In this document: positions 9,401-17,735 of the stretch, piece after piece
Numbering within the stretch: position 1 is the stretch's first letter
Layout: each line of letters starts with the position of its first letter
Origin: Pedobacter punctiformis
Lineage (GTDB): Bacteria; Bacteroidota; Bacteroidia; Sphingobacteriales; Sphingobacteriaceae
Direction of reading: 5' to 3'
NCBI RefSeq assembly: GCF_027213715.1
Contig: NZ_JAPWGM010000001.1
Span: forward strand, 1,178,001-1,242,000
Length of the DNA: 64,000 bases
The notes under the pieces: generated by a model
Told to the model about the DNA's origin: nothing
Database searches by the model: none
Seen by the model: only the letters and a program-made list of their open reading frames with translations
Position numbers and translations under genes: made by a program

Positions 9401-9463
9401 AACGATGTATTTAAATATCCAATAAATAAAAGTATTACCGCAGGAGTAAATATATCATTGTAG
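6425..9463 (+). CDS. SusC/RagA-type TonB-dependent outer-membrane transporter
   Basis: 1012 aa. A signal peptide ends at AMAQ (about residue 21). A carboxypeptidase-regulatory-like beta-sandwich follows (about 24-105, with PIPGVTVKVKGT and SFIG-type turn LEFSYIGF), then the TonB plug (about 115-235, with GYGNQTKGK, VNDVLQGKAAGL and LYGSRGANGVIVITTKKGK), then a long 22-strand-type barrel ending in ITAGVNISL. It should import an oligomer captured by the SusD partner, powered by TonB. No FecR-interacting STN domain is present, so it is probably not part of a sigma/anti-sigma signalling chain. The substrate is unknown because no hydrolase is linked. Confidence 0.95.
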   Translation: MKKLLQSLFILMFVAFTAMAQDRTITGTVTSQDDKLPIPGVTVKVKGTQAGAVTDSNGKYTLTLPSGSSVLEFSYIGFITQSKIVNSSNVNITLVPDNNQLSEVIVTGYGNQTKGKSAISSARVDAKDIQNTSITNVNDVLQGKAAGLTVMTASGQPGSQSNVRVRGVGSITASAAPLYVLDGIIIPTGQFAQDPSAIGQTNDVLSNLNANDIESVTVLKDASALALYGSRGANGVIVITTKKGKSGESKINFSAQVGSTKPSFGNWGMMNADQVYNYERSVLALNGQTPAQINAAYPASMLNQTFDWVDAAFKNGSTQGYDLGISGGSEKTTHALSLGYFKQDGTVPNSSFERMNANLNIENQAKEWLKVGLSFNTSFSNTNNADGGGFYSSPILSTLTNSPLHVYPYKPDGSLFTGSEAEYGGFTGDNFLYSNQLNYNKLKQFRGIGRGFAEIKATKWLNIKQTVAIDLINSASKNYFDPTTGNGLGATPDKSGELIQAQNNVYTFTSQSSLFGNFSLKDTRHQFDYLLLTEYQRNNASNFSADGLGSVDQKLQELGTFGTPNGVAGSQAEYSFLSYLGQLNYTFDNKYSLTTSVRRDGSSRFGANNRYATFYSVGGSWKIISEEFMKDQKVFSDLRLRSSYGTSGNADFGALGNYVAQQLYTYSGVTYNGSGGSAPSTPGNPNLTWEKNKQFDVGLEAAVFNGRLRGTFDFYNRVSDDLLLSVPVSRTSGFNTTFMNVGSVYNRGFETTLNSINVDSKGGFKWTTDFNFSYNKNKVTKLYGGKDIIGGTLGITREGESLGSWFLPVWAGVDPNNGDPLWYLADGKTTTNSYSIASRTENRKVAGSALPKYNLGLNNSFSYKGFDFSFFFYASLGAKVYDQTLSNIDSDGLRWQWGYYKDAGDNFWTTPGQNADRPKPVSGGNKNSASASTRWIENNNFLRLRNVTLGYNLPSKVAEKLKLSSLKVFVTGVNLLTITDYKGVDPEVGVTGNDVFKYPINKSITAGVNISL

Positions 9464-9484
9464 TAATTATATAAATTATATTAT

Positions 9485-10906
9485 ATGAAAAAGATTTTAA
9501 TTGTAAGTGTTATGATGGTTAGTGTTTTGTTATCATCATGCACTAAACAGTTGGATTTAAATCCAAAGGACGCTTTAAATACAGGAGATGCACTAAGTAC
9601 TATAAAAGGTGTAAACTCTGCTATTTTAGGTATGTATGCGAGCATGCGTAGCGTGAATTATTATGGACGTTCACTATACATTTATGGTGATTTAAGTGGA
9701 AATGATGTATATCTTTCGAAAGCCAATAGTAACCGTTATTTATCTACATTTCAAAGAACATATGCGGCAAATGATGCAGATCCTTTAGCAATGTGGACAG
9801 CAATGTATGCTACGATTTCGAGAGCTAACAACATTATTAACAGTGTCGATAAAGTTTCGGCAACACAAGCTGAAAAAGATCTGGCAAAAGGTCAGGCACT
9901 TTTCATTCGTGCTTTAGGTTACTTTGACTTGGTACGTGTATTTGCAAAACCATACAATCAGGGAAATGGGGCTCAACTTGGGGTTCCAATCGTTTTGGTC
10001 TCTGATATTACTGCTTATCCCGCAAGAAATACAGTTGCTGACGTTTATAGCCTGATCATTAATGATTTGAATGCTGCTAAAACATTATTAGCAAGTACTA
10101 CTGCTACAGATAAAGTAACCGCAAGTAAATTTGCAGCTTCAGCTTTATTATCGAGAGTATATCTTTATAAAGGAGATAATGCTAATGCTATTTTAGAAGC
10201 AAATGCAGTAATTGGTAATACAGGTTTCGCAGTTACACCTGCAGCTGATCTTCCTTCGTTTTATTCATCTACTGAAAATGATGAGGAAATTTTTACCGTA
10301 AAATTTTTATCTACTGAAAGTCTTGGCTCTGATAATATTGGTAACATTTATTTGAAACCTGGTTATGGAGATGTTCGTGTTTCACCAGATTTAGTTAATG
10401 TATTTGATAAAGTTAATGATGTAAGATATACATCATTTATAAGTGCATTCAGCAATAGTCCAACTGAATTCCAAAATAATAAATATAAACAACAAGATGG
10501 TGCACAAGGAATGTATAGCCCTAAAGTACTTCGTTTATCTGAAATTATATTAAATAGAGCAGAAGCCGAAAATAAAGTTGGTGGAAAAGATGCAGAGGCA
10601 TTAATAGATTTAAATAGTATTAGATCTAAACGTGGCTTAGCGCCGCTTTCTGGTCTTACCGGAGCAAACTTATTGAACGCCATTTTATTGGAAAGAAGAA
10701 AAGAGTTAATGTTTGAAGGACAATCATTTTTTGATTTGATGAGAAATGGTATTACAATGCAACGTAATTTTTGTAATGATCCTTTAGAGCTTACATCTCC
10801 TCAATGTAGCTTAATTGCAACTGATCCTAAGACAATTGCACCAATTCCACAGACTGAGATATCTGCAAATCCATCATTAAATGGGCAACAAAATACTGGA
10901 TATTAA
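9485..10906 (+). CDS. SusD/RagB-type nutrient-binding lipoprotein
   Basis: 473 aa. The lipoprotein signal VLLSSC puts the acylated Cys at residue 19. The N-terminal SusD-like TPR region carries YGDLSGNDVYLSK and the family motif GQALFIRALGYFDLVRVF near residue 137. The C-terminal RagB/SusD region contains LRLSEIILNRAEAENK and LLERRKELMFEGQSFFDLMR. It sits on the cell surface as the lid of the SusC-like transporter. It starts 21 nt after susC and is followed by a strong terminator, so the unit is just two genes. Confidence 0.95.
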   Translation: MKKILIVSVMMVSVLLSSCTKQLDLNPKDALNTGDALSTIKGVNSAILGMYASMRSVNYYGRSLYIYGDLSGNDVYLSKANSNRYLSTFQRTYAANDADPLAMWTAMYATISRANNIINSVDKVSATQAEKDLAKGQALFIRALGYFDLVRVFAKPYNQGNGAQLGVPIVLVSDITAYPARNTVADVYSLIINDLNAAKTLLASTTATDKVTASKFAASALLSRVYLYKGDNANAILEANAVIGNTGFAVTPAADLPSFYSSTENDEEIFTVKFLSTESLGSDNIGNIYLKPGYGDVRVSPDLVNVFDKVNDVRYTSFISAFSNSPTEFQNNKYKQQDGAQGMYSPKVLRLSEIILNRAEAENKVGGKDAEALIDLNSIRSKRGLAPLSGLTGANLLNAILLERRKELMFEGQSFFDLMRNGITMQRNFCNDPLELTSPQCSLIATDPKTIAPIPQTEISANPSLNGQQNTGY

Positions 10907-10924
10907 GAGCCGGTATTATTAAAT

Positions 10925-10956
10925 AAAAAGGTCGGATTAGAGAGTCCGACCTTTTT
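10925..10956. terminator. Bidirectional terminator after susD
   Basis: Stem AAAAAGGTCGGA/TCCGACCTTTTTT. The A-run on one side and T-run on the other let it work on both strands. It is the first of two hairpins between the convergent susD and aspS genes. Confidence 0.88.
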
Positions 10957-11033
10957 TATTGTTGATGGATTTTAAATTTTAATAATATAATGGTATAGTA
11001 ATTATTTATTAGTAAATGAAAATCCTCTCATAA

Positions 11034-11071
11034 AAAAGTCCTGTGTTATTTAAAAATAATACAGGACTTTT
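11034..11071. terminator. Bidirectional terminator after aspS
   Basis: Long, nearly perfect stem: AAAAGTCCTGTGTTATT pairs with AATAATACAGGACTTTT. A-run and T-run flank it. It lies 24 nt past the aspS stop on the minus strand and would end that transcript. Confidence 0.85.
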
Positions 11072-11094
11072 AATTTATAGCTAAAAACTATTTC

Positions 11095-12840
11095 CTAAAA
11101 GTCAGTTTTGATTTTCAATTCTTTTAATTGTTTGTCATCAATTGTACTCGGACTATCAATCATTACATCGCGACCTGAATTGTTTTTTGGGAAAGCGATT
11201 ACATCACGAATTGAATCTAGACCTGCAAAAATTGAAGTTAAACGATCAAAGCCGAAGGCGATACCACCATGTGGCGGTGCACCAAACTCGAAAGCATCCA
11301 TTAAGAAACCAAACTGTTTCTGTGCCTCTTCCGTGCTGAAACCTAGATGTTTAAACATTAAGGCCTGCAATTGTCTATCGTGAATACGGATAGAACCACC
11401 ACCGATTTCAGTTCCGTTAATAACCATATCATAAGCATTTGCACGCACTTCTCCAGGATTGGTATCGAGCATGGCAATATCTTCAGGTTTTGGCGAGGTA
11501 AATGGGTGGTGCATGGCGTGGTAACGTTCTGTTTCTTCATCCCATTCTAAAAGCGGGAAGTCTAAAACCCAAAGAGCAGAAAACGTATTTTTATCACGCA
11601 AGCCTAAACGGTTACCCATTTCTAAACGAAGCTCGTTTAACTGTTTGCGAACTTTATCTTTTGAGCCCGCTAAAACTAAAAGTAAATCGCCTTTTTCCGT
11701 TTGAAAAGCCTCACCCCATTGTTTCAGGTCTTCTTCATTGAAGAACTTATCTACCGATGATTTAATTGTTCCATCTTCATTATGGCGGGCATAAATTAAT
11801 CCTGTAGCACCAACTTGCGGACGTTTAATAAACTCTGTTAACTCATCTAATTGCTTACGGGTATAACCGGCAGCACCTTTAGCATTAATACCAACAACCA
11901 ATTCAGCATGATCAAAAACAGGGAAACCTTTTCCTTTTGCCAACTCATTAAGCTCAACAAATTGCATCGCAAAACGGGTATCAGGCTTATCAGAACCATA
12001 TAAACGCATCGCATCTGCATACTGCATACGAGGTACGGCAGGTAAATCATAGTTGCGTACTTCTTTAAATAAGGTACGGATTAAGCCTTCGAAGGTGTTT
12101 AAAATATCTTCCTGTTCAATAAACGACATTTCACAGTCAATCTGTGTAAATTCAGGCTGACGGTCTGCTCTTAAATCTTCATCTCTGAAACATTTAACAA
12201 TTTGAAAGTACCTGTCGAAACCCGAAACCATTAATAATTGCTTAAAGGTTTGAGGAGATTGTGGCAACGCATAAAACTCACCACCATTCATGCGGCTAGG
12301 CACCACGAAATCTCTTGCGCCCTCTGGCGTAGATTTAATTAAAACTGGCGTTTCTACTTCGATAAAATCTAATGCATCTAAATAACGGCGCACAGACTGA
12401 GCCATTTTATGACGTAAAATCAGGTTATTACGAACCGGATTGCGACGTAAATCCAGGTAACGATATTTCATCCGAAGTTCATCACCACCATCAGTCTCAT
12501 CATCAATCATGAACGGAGGTAATTTTGCCGGATTTAAAATTTCTAAAGCTGTAATTTTGATTTCTACATCACCCGTAGATATTTTTGGGTTTTTGTTGCT
12601 TCTTTCTACAACGGTACCGATGGCTTTAATTACAAATTCACGACCTAAGGTACGTGCTCTTTCGCAAAGCTCACGGTTATCATCCATGTTAAAAACCAAC
12701 TGAGTAATACCATAACGATCACGGATGTCTATAAATGTCATGCCGCCTAAATCTCTTGATTTTTGTACCCAACCACACAGGGTTACACTTTCACCTAAAT
12801 TTTGAAGGCTTAATGCACCACAAGTTACTGTTCTTAACAT
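11095..12840 (-). CDS. aspS: Aspartyl-tRNA synthetase
   Basis: 581 aa, the normal length of the bacterial form. It has the OB-fold anticodon domain (about 1-105, with [20 protein letters not shown]), class II motif 2 ([18 protein letters not shown]), the bacterial GAD insertion (about 290-415) and motif 3 (GIAFGFDRL). It charges tRNA-Asp; a GatCAB-dependent non-discriminating role cannot be judged from this alone. A TATTTTTG promoter box lies 23 nt upstream of the ATG, and the NTF2-like gene follows upstream on the same strand 128 nt away. Confidence 0.97.
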   Translation of the reverse strand: MLRTVTCGALSLQNLGESVTLCGWVQKSRDLGGMTFIDIRDRYGITQLVFNMDDNRELCERARTLGREFVIKAIGTVVERSNKNPKISTGDVEIKITALEILNPAKLPPFMIDDETDGGDELRMKYRYLDLRRNPVRNNLILRHKMAQSVRRYLDALDFIEVETPVLIKSTPEGARDFVVPSRMNGGEFYALPQSPQTFKQLLMVSGFDRYFQIVKCFRDEDLRADRQPEFTQIDCEMSFIEQEDILNTFEGLIRTLFKEVRNYDLPAVPRMQYADAMRLYGSDKPDTRFAMQFVELNELAKGKGFPVFDHAELVVGINAKGAAGYTRKQLDELTEFIKRPQVGATGLIYARHNEDGTIKSSVDKFFNEEDLKQWGEAFQTEKGDLLLVLAGSKDKVRKQLNELRLEMGNRLGLRDKNTFSALWVLDFPLLEWDEETERYHAMHHPFTSPKPEDIAMLDTNPGEVRANAYDMVINGTEIGGGSIRIHDRQLQALMFKHLGFSTEEAQKQFGFLMDAFEFGAPPHGGIAFGFDRLTSIFAGLDSIRDVIAFPKNNSGRDVMIDSPSTIDDKQLKELKIKTDF

Positions 12841-12863
12841 AATTATAATTCTAATTTGAGCGG

Positions 12864-12871
12864 CAAAAATA
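12864..12871 (-). promoter_or_regulatory. Bacteroidota -7 box for aspS
   Basis: Minus-strand TATTTTTG, a perfect TAnnTTTG, 23 nt upstream of the aspS start. No clear -33 element. Confidence 0.5.
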
Positions 12872-12968
12872 CCGATTTTGTTTTAAAGTTTGAGAATGAA
12901 GATTTAAGGAAATTAATTTAAAACGAATATCCTTTCCAGAGGTCTGAACCGGATTAAAAATTAACGAA

Positions 12969-13373
12969 TCAGTACTTCTCTTCCAGCGTTATCTCTACTT
13001 TTATTATCTTCCAAATCCCATCAATATTTTTCCAGTGGTAAATTTCTTCTGTTTGGATGGTTTGTTTTTTAGAAAAAAGTAAGAGTTTCTTTATTTGAAG
13101 GACAGATTTCCGGGCAATTTTTTCGGAGAAAATACCACCTTCAACAGCCGATTTTATTCTGTAATGCGTAGTGCTGATCTCCCTTGTTTTATTGAAATAC
13201 CGGTCAATATCAATAGCCAATTGCTTTTTATTCAGGGTTTCGCCATTGGCTTCGGTATAGTTTAAGCTTTCATCAAAACAACTTAAATAAGCATTTGTAT
13301 TCTTATTCATTAAAGCCCCGTTGATCTTTTTATGTGCCTCGTCTATCTCTTTGATTATTAAATCGGTTTCCAT
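12969..13373 (-). CDS. NTF2/SnoaL-like (DUF4440-type) protein
   Basis: 134 aa. An N-terminal helix (IIKEIDEAHKKINGALMNKN) is followed by the pattern SCFDESLNYTEANGETLNKKQLAID and then beta-strands ending in EEIYHWKNIDGIWKIIKVEI, as in the cone-shaped NTF2-like fold. Family members are steroid-isomerase-like enzymes or small ligand-binding proteins, and the function here is unknown. No signal peptide. ATG at 13371-13373 is preceded by AT-rich DNA without a strong promoter match. Confidence 0.7.
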   Translation of the reverse strand: METDLIIKEIDEAHKKINGALMNKNTNAYLSCFDESLNYTEANGETLNKKQLAIDIDRYFNKTREISTTHYRIKSAVEGGIFSEKIARKSVLQIKKLLLFSKKQTIQTEEIYHWKNIDGIWKIIKVEITLEEKY

Positions 13374-13591
13374 GGCATGAAGTTAATTGTTTGTTTCAGT
13401 GATTTCAAATTTATGATGATTAAGTCACCAATTTTTCATAATGGGGCTTCCGATACAGCTATATTTTGATTTTTATTTACAATACCATATAGCTTGCAGA
13501 AGCATAATGCTGAACAGTTTATTGAAATTTTTTATACCTTGATGCAACGTTTTAATTTTCCCTATGTCTTATAAACAGAATCAACAAAATT

Positions 13592-14149
13592 TTGGAAGCC
13601 GTATACGTCGATAAGAACCTCCAGCTAGTAAAAGAGTGCATGCAGGGCAGCCGGGCAGCGCAGTTTGAATTGTATAAACTGTATGCAAAGGCAATGTATA
13701 ATGTGGCGCTGCGCATTTTGAATTATGAAGAAGAGGCTGAAGATGTTTTGCAGGAGGCTTTTTTAGATGCTTTTACCAGAATTGTTGATTTTAGGCAGGA
13801 AACTACCTTTGGACTTTGGTTAAAGCAGATTGTAATCAATAAATCAATCAATTACCTACGCAAACGAAAATTTGAATTTGTAGGAACTGATGAAATTGCC
13901 GAGATACCGGATGAAGCGATTGCTGATGATTATGATATACAATTGCAGGCTGATGAGATTAGAAAAGCCATTACCGAATTGCCAGATGGTTACAGGGTGG
14001 TACTGAGTTTGTACTTGCTGGAGGGCTATGATCATGAAGAGATATCGCATATTTTGAAAATAAGTGAAAATACAAGCCGTACACAGTATATGCGGGCCAA
14101 AAAGAAGTTAAAAAGTATTTTAGAATCGAAAGGGATGAGAGATGAATAA
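13592..14149 (+). CDS. ECF RNA polymerase sigma factor
   Basis: 185 aa from a TTG start at 13592. Region 2 (about 10-85) carries AQFELYKLYAKAMYNVALRI, EEAEDVLQEAFLDAF and FGLWLKQIVINKSINYLRKR. Region 4 (about 125-180) carries ELPDGYRVVLSLYLLEGYDHEEIS and a helix-turn-helix with AKKKLKSIL. The first in-frame ATG (13637) would cut off conserved region-2 residues, so an upstream start is needed; TTG 13592 gives a normal N-terminus. An out-of-frame ATG at 13564 opens a 16-codon ORF that overlaps this start. It overlaps the next gene by 8 nt, as sigma/anti-sigma pairs do. Confidence 0.88.
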   Translation: MEAVYVDKNLQLVKECMQGSRAAQFELYKLYAKAMYNVALRILNYEEEAEDVLQEAFLDAFTRIVDFRQETTFGLWLKQIVINKSINYLRKRKFEFVGTDEIAEIPDEAIADDYDIQLQADEIRKAITELPDGYRVVLSLYLLEGYDHEEISHILKISENTSRTQYMRAKKKLKSILESKGMRDE

Positions 14150-14669
14150 TAGATTAGAAACCTTTGTTAAAGAAAACCGAAAATCGTTTGATGTGCTGGA
14201 GCCATCTGCAGGTCTTTGGGCAAAGATAGAGCAGGAGCTGGATAGCAAAAAGAAAAAAAAGCCGGTAAACCTGTATTTATGGATCAGTGCAGCAGCATCT
14301 ATCGTAATTGTTTTAGGTTTAACCTGGCTTTACGTAGGAAGCATGCGAAATCGAGACATCGAAATCGCTGATGTTAATGCAGCGATTGCAAAAAAAGAGA
14401 TTCATTTTGCGGGTTTAATTACTGAAAAACGAGATAGTCTTGCAATTTTTGCTTCAGCAAACCCTGATTTATATAAAAAATTTACCAGCGATTTAAAAAA
14501 GCTGGATGAAGATTACGAACGCTTAAAAGCAGAATTACCTACAACGCCAAATCAACTTTATGTAGTTAAGGCAATGGTGAAAAATCGTGAACTTCAATTG
14601 CAATTATTAAAACAACAATTAATGATTATTAACCAGGTTGACGATTACAAAAGAGTTAATCAGATTTAA
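14142..14669 (+). CDS. Putative anti-sigma factor (single-pass membrane protein)
   Basis: 175 aa. A cytoplasmic N-terminus (1-43) carries the segment FDVLEPSAGLWAKIEQEL. One membrane helix (about 44-67) and a periplasmic, helical, Gln/Leu/Lys-rich tail (about 85-175) follow. It begins inside the sigma gene (8-nt overlap), which suggests coupled translation and a 1:1 product ratio. I do not see a zinc-binding HxxxCxxC motif, so it would be a non-ZAS type. The assignment rests on topology and position, not on a recognised domain. Confidence 0.65.
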   Translation: MNNRLETFVKENRKSFDVLEPSAGLWAKIEQELDSKKKKKPVNLYLWISAAASIVIVLGLTWLYVGSMRNRDIEIADVNAAIAKKEIHFAGLITEKRDSLAIFASANPDLYKKFTSDLKKLDEDYERLKAELPTTPNQLYVVKAMVKNRELQLQLLKQQLMIINQVDDYKRVNQI

Positions 14670-14755
14670 ATATAGATGCAAAAAGATGGTGATGGTAAAA
14701 TCTTGATACCCAGATACACGATCTTGTATTCAAACAATACGCTCACTGCGTTTAT

Positions 14756-14788
14756 AAACCTAAGCCAGCCGGCAGGTTTTAGGTTTTT
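14756..14788 (+). terminator. Hairpin with T-run after the sigma/anti-sigma pair
   Basis: AAACCTAA pairs with TTAGGTTT around a GC-rich loop that itself holds GCC/GGC, followed by TTTTT. It lies 21 nt before the next ATG and could attenuate read-through into the repeat-protein gene. Confidence 0.45.
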
Positions 14789-14809
14789 GAATGTTTAACA
14801 ATTAAAAAA

Positions 14810-16102
14810 ATGAAAACAATTAAAATATTTTTAGCCTTTATGGCTTTCATCGCCGTAAAAACCAATGCACAGGGGGTTGTTGTTACCAGTAACGGCTCAA
14901 CAAGCTATGCTGTAAATACCGTTACCTCATCATCAGTAAATTCTTCCACTGCTCCTGATCAGGATGTGGTGCAATCAGGAAGTGATGCCGAAAAAACAAA
15001 AACCTTTAGTAAAAGCTTTAGTGTTGATGGCAGCGATAAAATTAATTTGAGTAATCAATACGGATCTATCGTCATTAAAACCTGGGATAAAAAAGAGTTT
15101 CGGGTTGATGTTGATATCAAAGCATACAGCAACTCGAGCAGCGATGTTCAGAAATTAATTGATGAAGTAAGTATTGATGCGACTAAAAATGGTGATTTAG
15201 TATCGGTTAAAACAATTATGCAAGATAGAAATGGCCGTTATGGCAGGGGTGTTAGAAATGGGGTTACCACCTGGCGTAGAGAAGTTAAAGTAAATTACGT
15301 TGTTTACATGCCGGCAACCAATGCGCTAACGGCCATGCAGGAGTATGGAAATATAGATTTAGGCAATTTTTCAGGCCCAACTTCATTTAAAGTACAATAC
15401 GGTAACCTTACTGTTGGCAATTTAAGCAATAGCAATAATTACATCAATGTACAATATGGTAAAACAAGTATTCAGGATTTAAATGCAGCGGTTGTAAGAC
15501 ATGAGTATGGCAGTGGTGTAAGCATTGGTGCTGTTGGTACTTTAGAATTAGATGCTCAATATGTTACCGTGAATGTAAATACCATTAGAAAATCTGCTGA
15601 TTTGAAAGTAGAATATGGCGGTGGTTTAACCGTTGGAAACATTGGCGGTAATTTATTACTGAATACGGAATATGCTAAGGTAAACATCAATAGTATTAAA
15701 GGAAATACCGTAATTAAGCAAGGTTATGGCAGTCTTTCTGTTACCAGTGTAGGCAAACTTACTTTAAAAACCGAATATACCAATGTTACTTTAGGCAGTT
15801 TAAATGGTGATGCTAATATAAATATGGACTATAACCGGTTAAGTGTTGCAGAGGTTACACCGGCTTGTAAAAGCTTTGTTTTTGAAGGAGAGTATGCAAG
15901 TGTAGGATTAGGCTTTGGCAATGGTTATAATGGTAATTTTAATATTTCTACCGCTTACACAGGATTTAAATACGGCTCAAATGTATCATCAAGAATGGTT
16001 AGTGAAGATGATGAAGTTAAAAAATATGCAGGAAAGATTGGTTCAGGTGGATCATCGAATGTTTCGATAAAGACCGAATACGGTTCTATTGTATTCAAAT
16101 AA
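14810..16102 (+). CDS. Secreted DUF4097-like beta-repeat protein
   Basis: 430 aa. A signal peptide ends at TNAQ (about residue 20). A beta-rich section follows (about 60-170, with SNQYGSIVIKTWDKKEFRVD). From about residue 180 there are some twelve repeats of 17-21 residues. Each begins with an acidic or Gln residue plus Tyr (EYGNIDLGNF, QYGNLTVGNL, EYAKVNINSI, EYTNVTLGSL) and ends with EYGSIVFK at the C-terminus. Such spacing suggests a beta-helix or stacked sheet like the DUF4097 'adhesin' family. It sits directly behind the ECF/anti-sigma pair and is a plausible target or sensor in that unit. Function unknown. Confidence 0.75.
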   Translation: MKTIKIFLAFMAFIAVKTNAQGVVVTSNGSTSYAVNTVTSSSVNSSTAPDQDVVQSGSDAEKTKTFSKSFSVDGSDKINLSNQYGSIVIKTWDKKEFRVDVDIKAYSNSSSDVQKLIDEVSIDATKNGDLVSVKTIMQDRNGRYGRGVRNGVTTWRREVKVNYVVYMPATNALTAMQEYGNIDLGNFSGPTSFKVQYGNLTVGNLSNSNNYINVQYGKTSIQDLNAAVVRHEYGSGVSIGAVGTLELDAQYVTVNVNTIRKSADLKVEYGGGLTVGNIGGNLLLNTEYAKVNINSIKGNTVIKQGYGSLSVTSVGKLTLKTEYTNVTLGSLNGDANINMDYNRLSVAEVTPACKSFVFEGEYASVGLGFGNGYNGNFNISTAYTGFKYGSNVSSRMVSEDDEVKKYAGKIGSGGSSNVSIKTEYGSIVFK

Positions 16103-16123
16103 AAAAACAACAACCAAACAAGT

Positions 16124-16153
16124 TAGGCCCTGATCATATTCAGGGCTTTTTTG
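16124..16153 (+). terminator. Rho-independent terminator after the repeat protein
   Basis: GCCCTG/CAGGGC stem with an 8-nt loop, then six T. Confidence 0.88.
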
Positions 16154-16160
16154 TGAAATA

Positions 16161-16201
16161 ACTGTTCAAAAACGTATAGTTAGTGTTCGTAAATGAACAG
16201 T
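16161..16201. promoter_or_regulatory. Inverted repeat, possible operator upstream of the S41 peptidase
   Basis: Perfect 8-bp arms ACTGTTCA (16161-16168) and TGAACAGT (16194-16201), with a nested GTTC/GAAC pair inside (GTTCGTAAATGAAC). TTATTTTG just downstream resembles a -7 box with one base missing. It lies 95 nt before the peptidase ATG. An operator role is inferred only from symmetry. Confidence 0.35.
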
Positions 16202-16296
16202 GTTATTTTGAAAACTTTAGTTATGGAGGCAGAAGGACACATTTTTTGGCTGGTATAAATATTGAGCTCATCAGGTAACTAACTAATCTAATTAAT

Positions 16297-17664
16297 ATGA
16301 AGAGAATTATTTTACTTCTGCTTTTTCCTATGGCTGTAATGGCCCAATCAAACAAACTCACTAAATCTGATAAAATATACGGCCTTTCTAAGTTTTGGCA
16401 GGAAGTGAATTATAACTTTGTTTACCTTAATAAAATTGACAGGGTTAAATGGGATAGTACCTATAAAGCTTTAATTAATACCATTCCAGAAACTAAAACA
16501 GATTACGAGTATTATCGTGAGCTGCAAAAATTCTGTGCCTTGCTTAAAGATGGACACACGAATGTGAATATGCCTGCAGGCAAAGATTTTGAATCTATGA
16601 ACACCATGTTTGGCGATTACCGGTTTTTTATCGAGAATATTGAAGGAAAAGCAATCATTACCCATGTAAATCTTAGCAAAAAGGAAGAAATCCCGGTTGG
16701 TAGTGAAGTAATTGAGGTTAATGGTAAAACCACTGCAGATTATATTGCCGAAAGCGTTGCGGCATATATTTCTTCTTCAACCGATTATGTAATTCAGGAT
16801 TGGAGCAGAAGTTCTTTATTACGGGGTTTGGAAGGAGAGCGTTTTGTGGTAAAAATTAAAAAGCCCAAAGGCGAGATTGTAACTTTAAATTTAGCGCATA
16901 AAACAACAGAAGAAAAGGAGATTTATCCTGCTTTTCCATCTGAATCTCAACTTTTGGATTTTAAATGGTATTCTAATGATGTTGCTTATATGGCACTAAA
17001 TTCTTTTGGCGACAGAAAAATTGATTCATTATTTTTAACCAAATTGCCTGAATTGTATAAAGCAAAAGCATTAATTGTTGATTTAAGAAATAATGGTGGC
17101 GGAAGTACAGGTATTGGAAGTTACATTCTGAAATATTTAACCAACGATAGCCTTTTATATGGTTCCAGGTATTCTACCCGTCAAAATACTGCAGCTTTTA
17201 AAGCGTGGGGAAAATATACTGAAGCTAAAGATACAGTAAACAACGACTGGAATAAGAAGGCTTTACTAAGCTATCAGGACAACTATTTTTATAATTTAGA
17301 TTACAGCCCTTTAAAAATAAAAACAACTGAAAAGAGAATTGTAATCCCAACGGCAATTTTAATCGGGCACAACACGGCTTCAGCTGCTGAAGATTTTTTA
17401 ATCTATGCTGACAATCAAAAACACATGGTCAAAATTGGGCAAAACTCTTTTGGAAGTACCGGACAACCTTATTTGTTCGACTTGCCAGGAGGTGGAAGCG
17501 CTAGGGTTTGCACCAAAAAAGATACCTATCCGGATGGAAGAGAATTTGTTGGCTATGGAGTTAAACCAGATATTGAAGTTGTGCCAACCTTGAAAGATTA
17601 CCTGAATAAAAAGGATGCAACGATTGAGAAAGCCCTCGATTATCTCCATAAAAAGGTTAAATAA
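16297..17664 (+). CDS. S41 family (C-terminal processing / tricorn-like) serine peptidase
   Basis: 455 aa. Signal peptide ends at VMAQ (about residue 17). An N-terminal helical region (about 20-95, with GLSKFWQEVNYNF and LKDGHTNVNMP) is followed by a PDZ-like part (about 110-185, VPVGSEVIEVNG) and the S41 core from about 220. The core holds LIVDLRNNGGGSTG and the nucleophile Ser in IGHNTASAAEDF; the general-base Lys is expected in the following HMVKIGQNSFGSTG stretch. It is probably periplasmic or surface-exposed and cuts C-termini or short peptides. It stands alone between two terminators. Confidence 0.88.
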   Translation: MKRIILLLLFPMAVMAQSNKLTKSDKIYGLSKFWQEVNYNFVYLNKIDRVKWDSTYKALINTIPETKTDYEYYRELQKFCALLKDGHTNVNMPAGKDFESMNTMFGDYRFFIENIEGKAIITHVNLSKKEEIPVGSEVIEVNGKTTADYIAESVAAYISSSTDYVIQDWSRSSLLRGLEGERFVVKIKKPKGEIVTLNLAHKTTEEKEIYPAFPSESQLLDFKWYSNDVAYMALNSFGDRKIDSLFLTKLPELYKAKALIVDLRNNGGGSTGIGSYILKYLTNDSLLYGSRYSTRQNTAAFKAWGKYTEAKDTVNNDWNKKALLSYQDNYFYNLDYSPLKIKTTEKRIVIPTAILIGHNTASAAEDFLIYADNQKHMVKIGQNSFGSTGQPYLFDLPGGGSARVCTKKDTYPDGREFVGYGVKPDIEVVPTLKDYLNKKDATIEKALDYLHKKVK

Positions 17665-17688
17665 TACTGTCTAACCCAAACAATCCTT

Positions 17689-17719
17689 AAGCTCCGCCAG
17701 TTTTGACGGGGCTTTTTTT
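17689..17719 (+). terminator. Rho-independent terminator after the S41 peptidase
   Basis: AGCTCCGCCA pairs with TGACGGGGCT (one mismatch, one G-U) and seven T follow. Its T-run abuts a TATATTTA box (17719-17726) that may be the promoter of the next gene. Confidence 0.85.
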
Positions 17720-17735
17720 ATATTTACGGCCTGTT

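Noticed and set aside
11108..11741. Plus-strand ORFs inside aspS
   Set aside because: They are antisense readings of the well-conserved aspS gene with no known-domain content.
17703..17735. Longer start for the TlpA gene
   Set aside because: The extra 11 codons lie within the preceding terminator and hide the signal peptide; ATG 17736 gives a normal exported protein.
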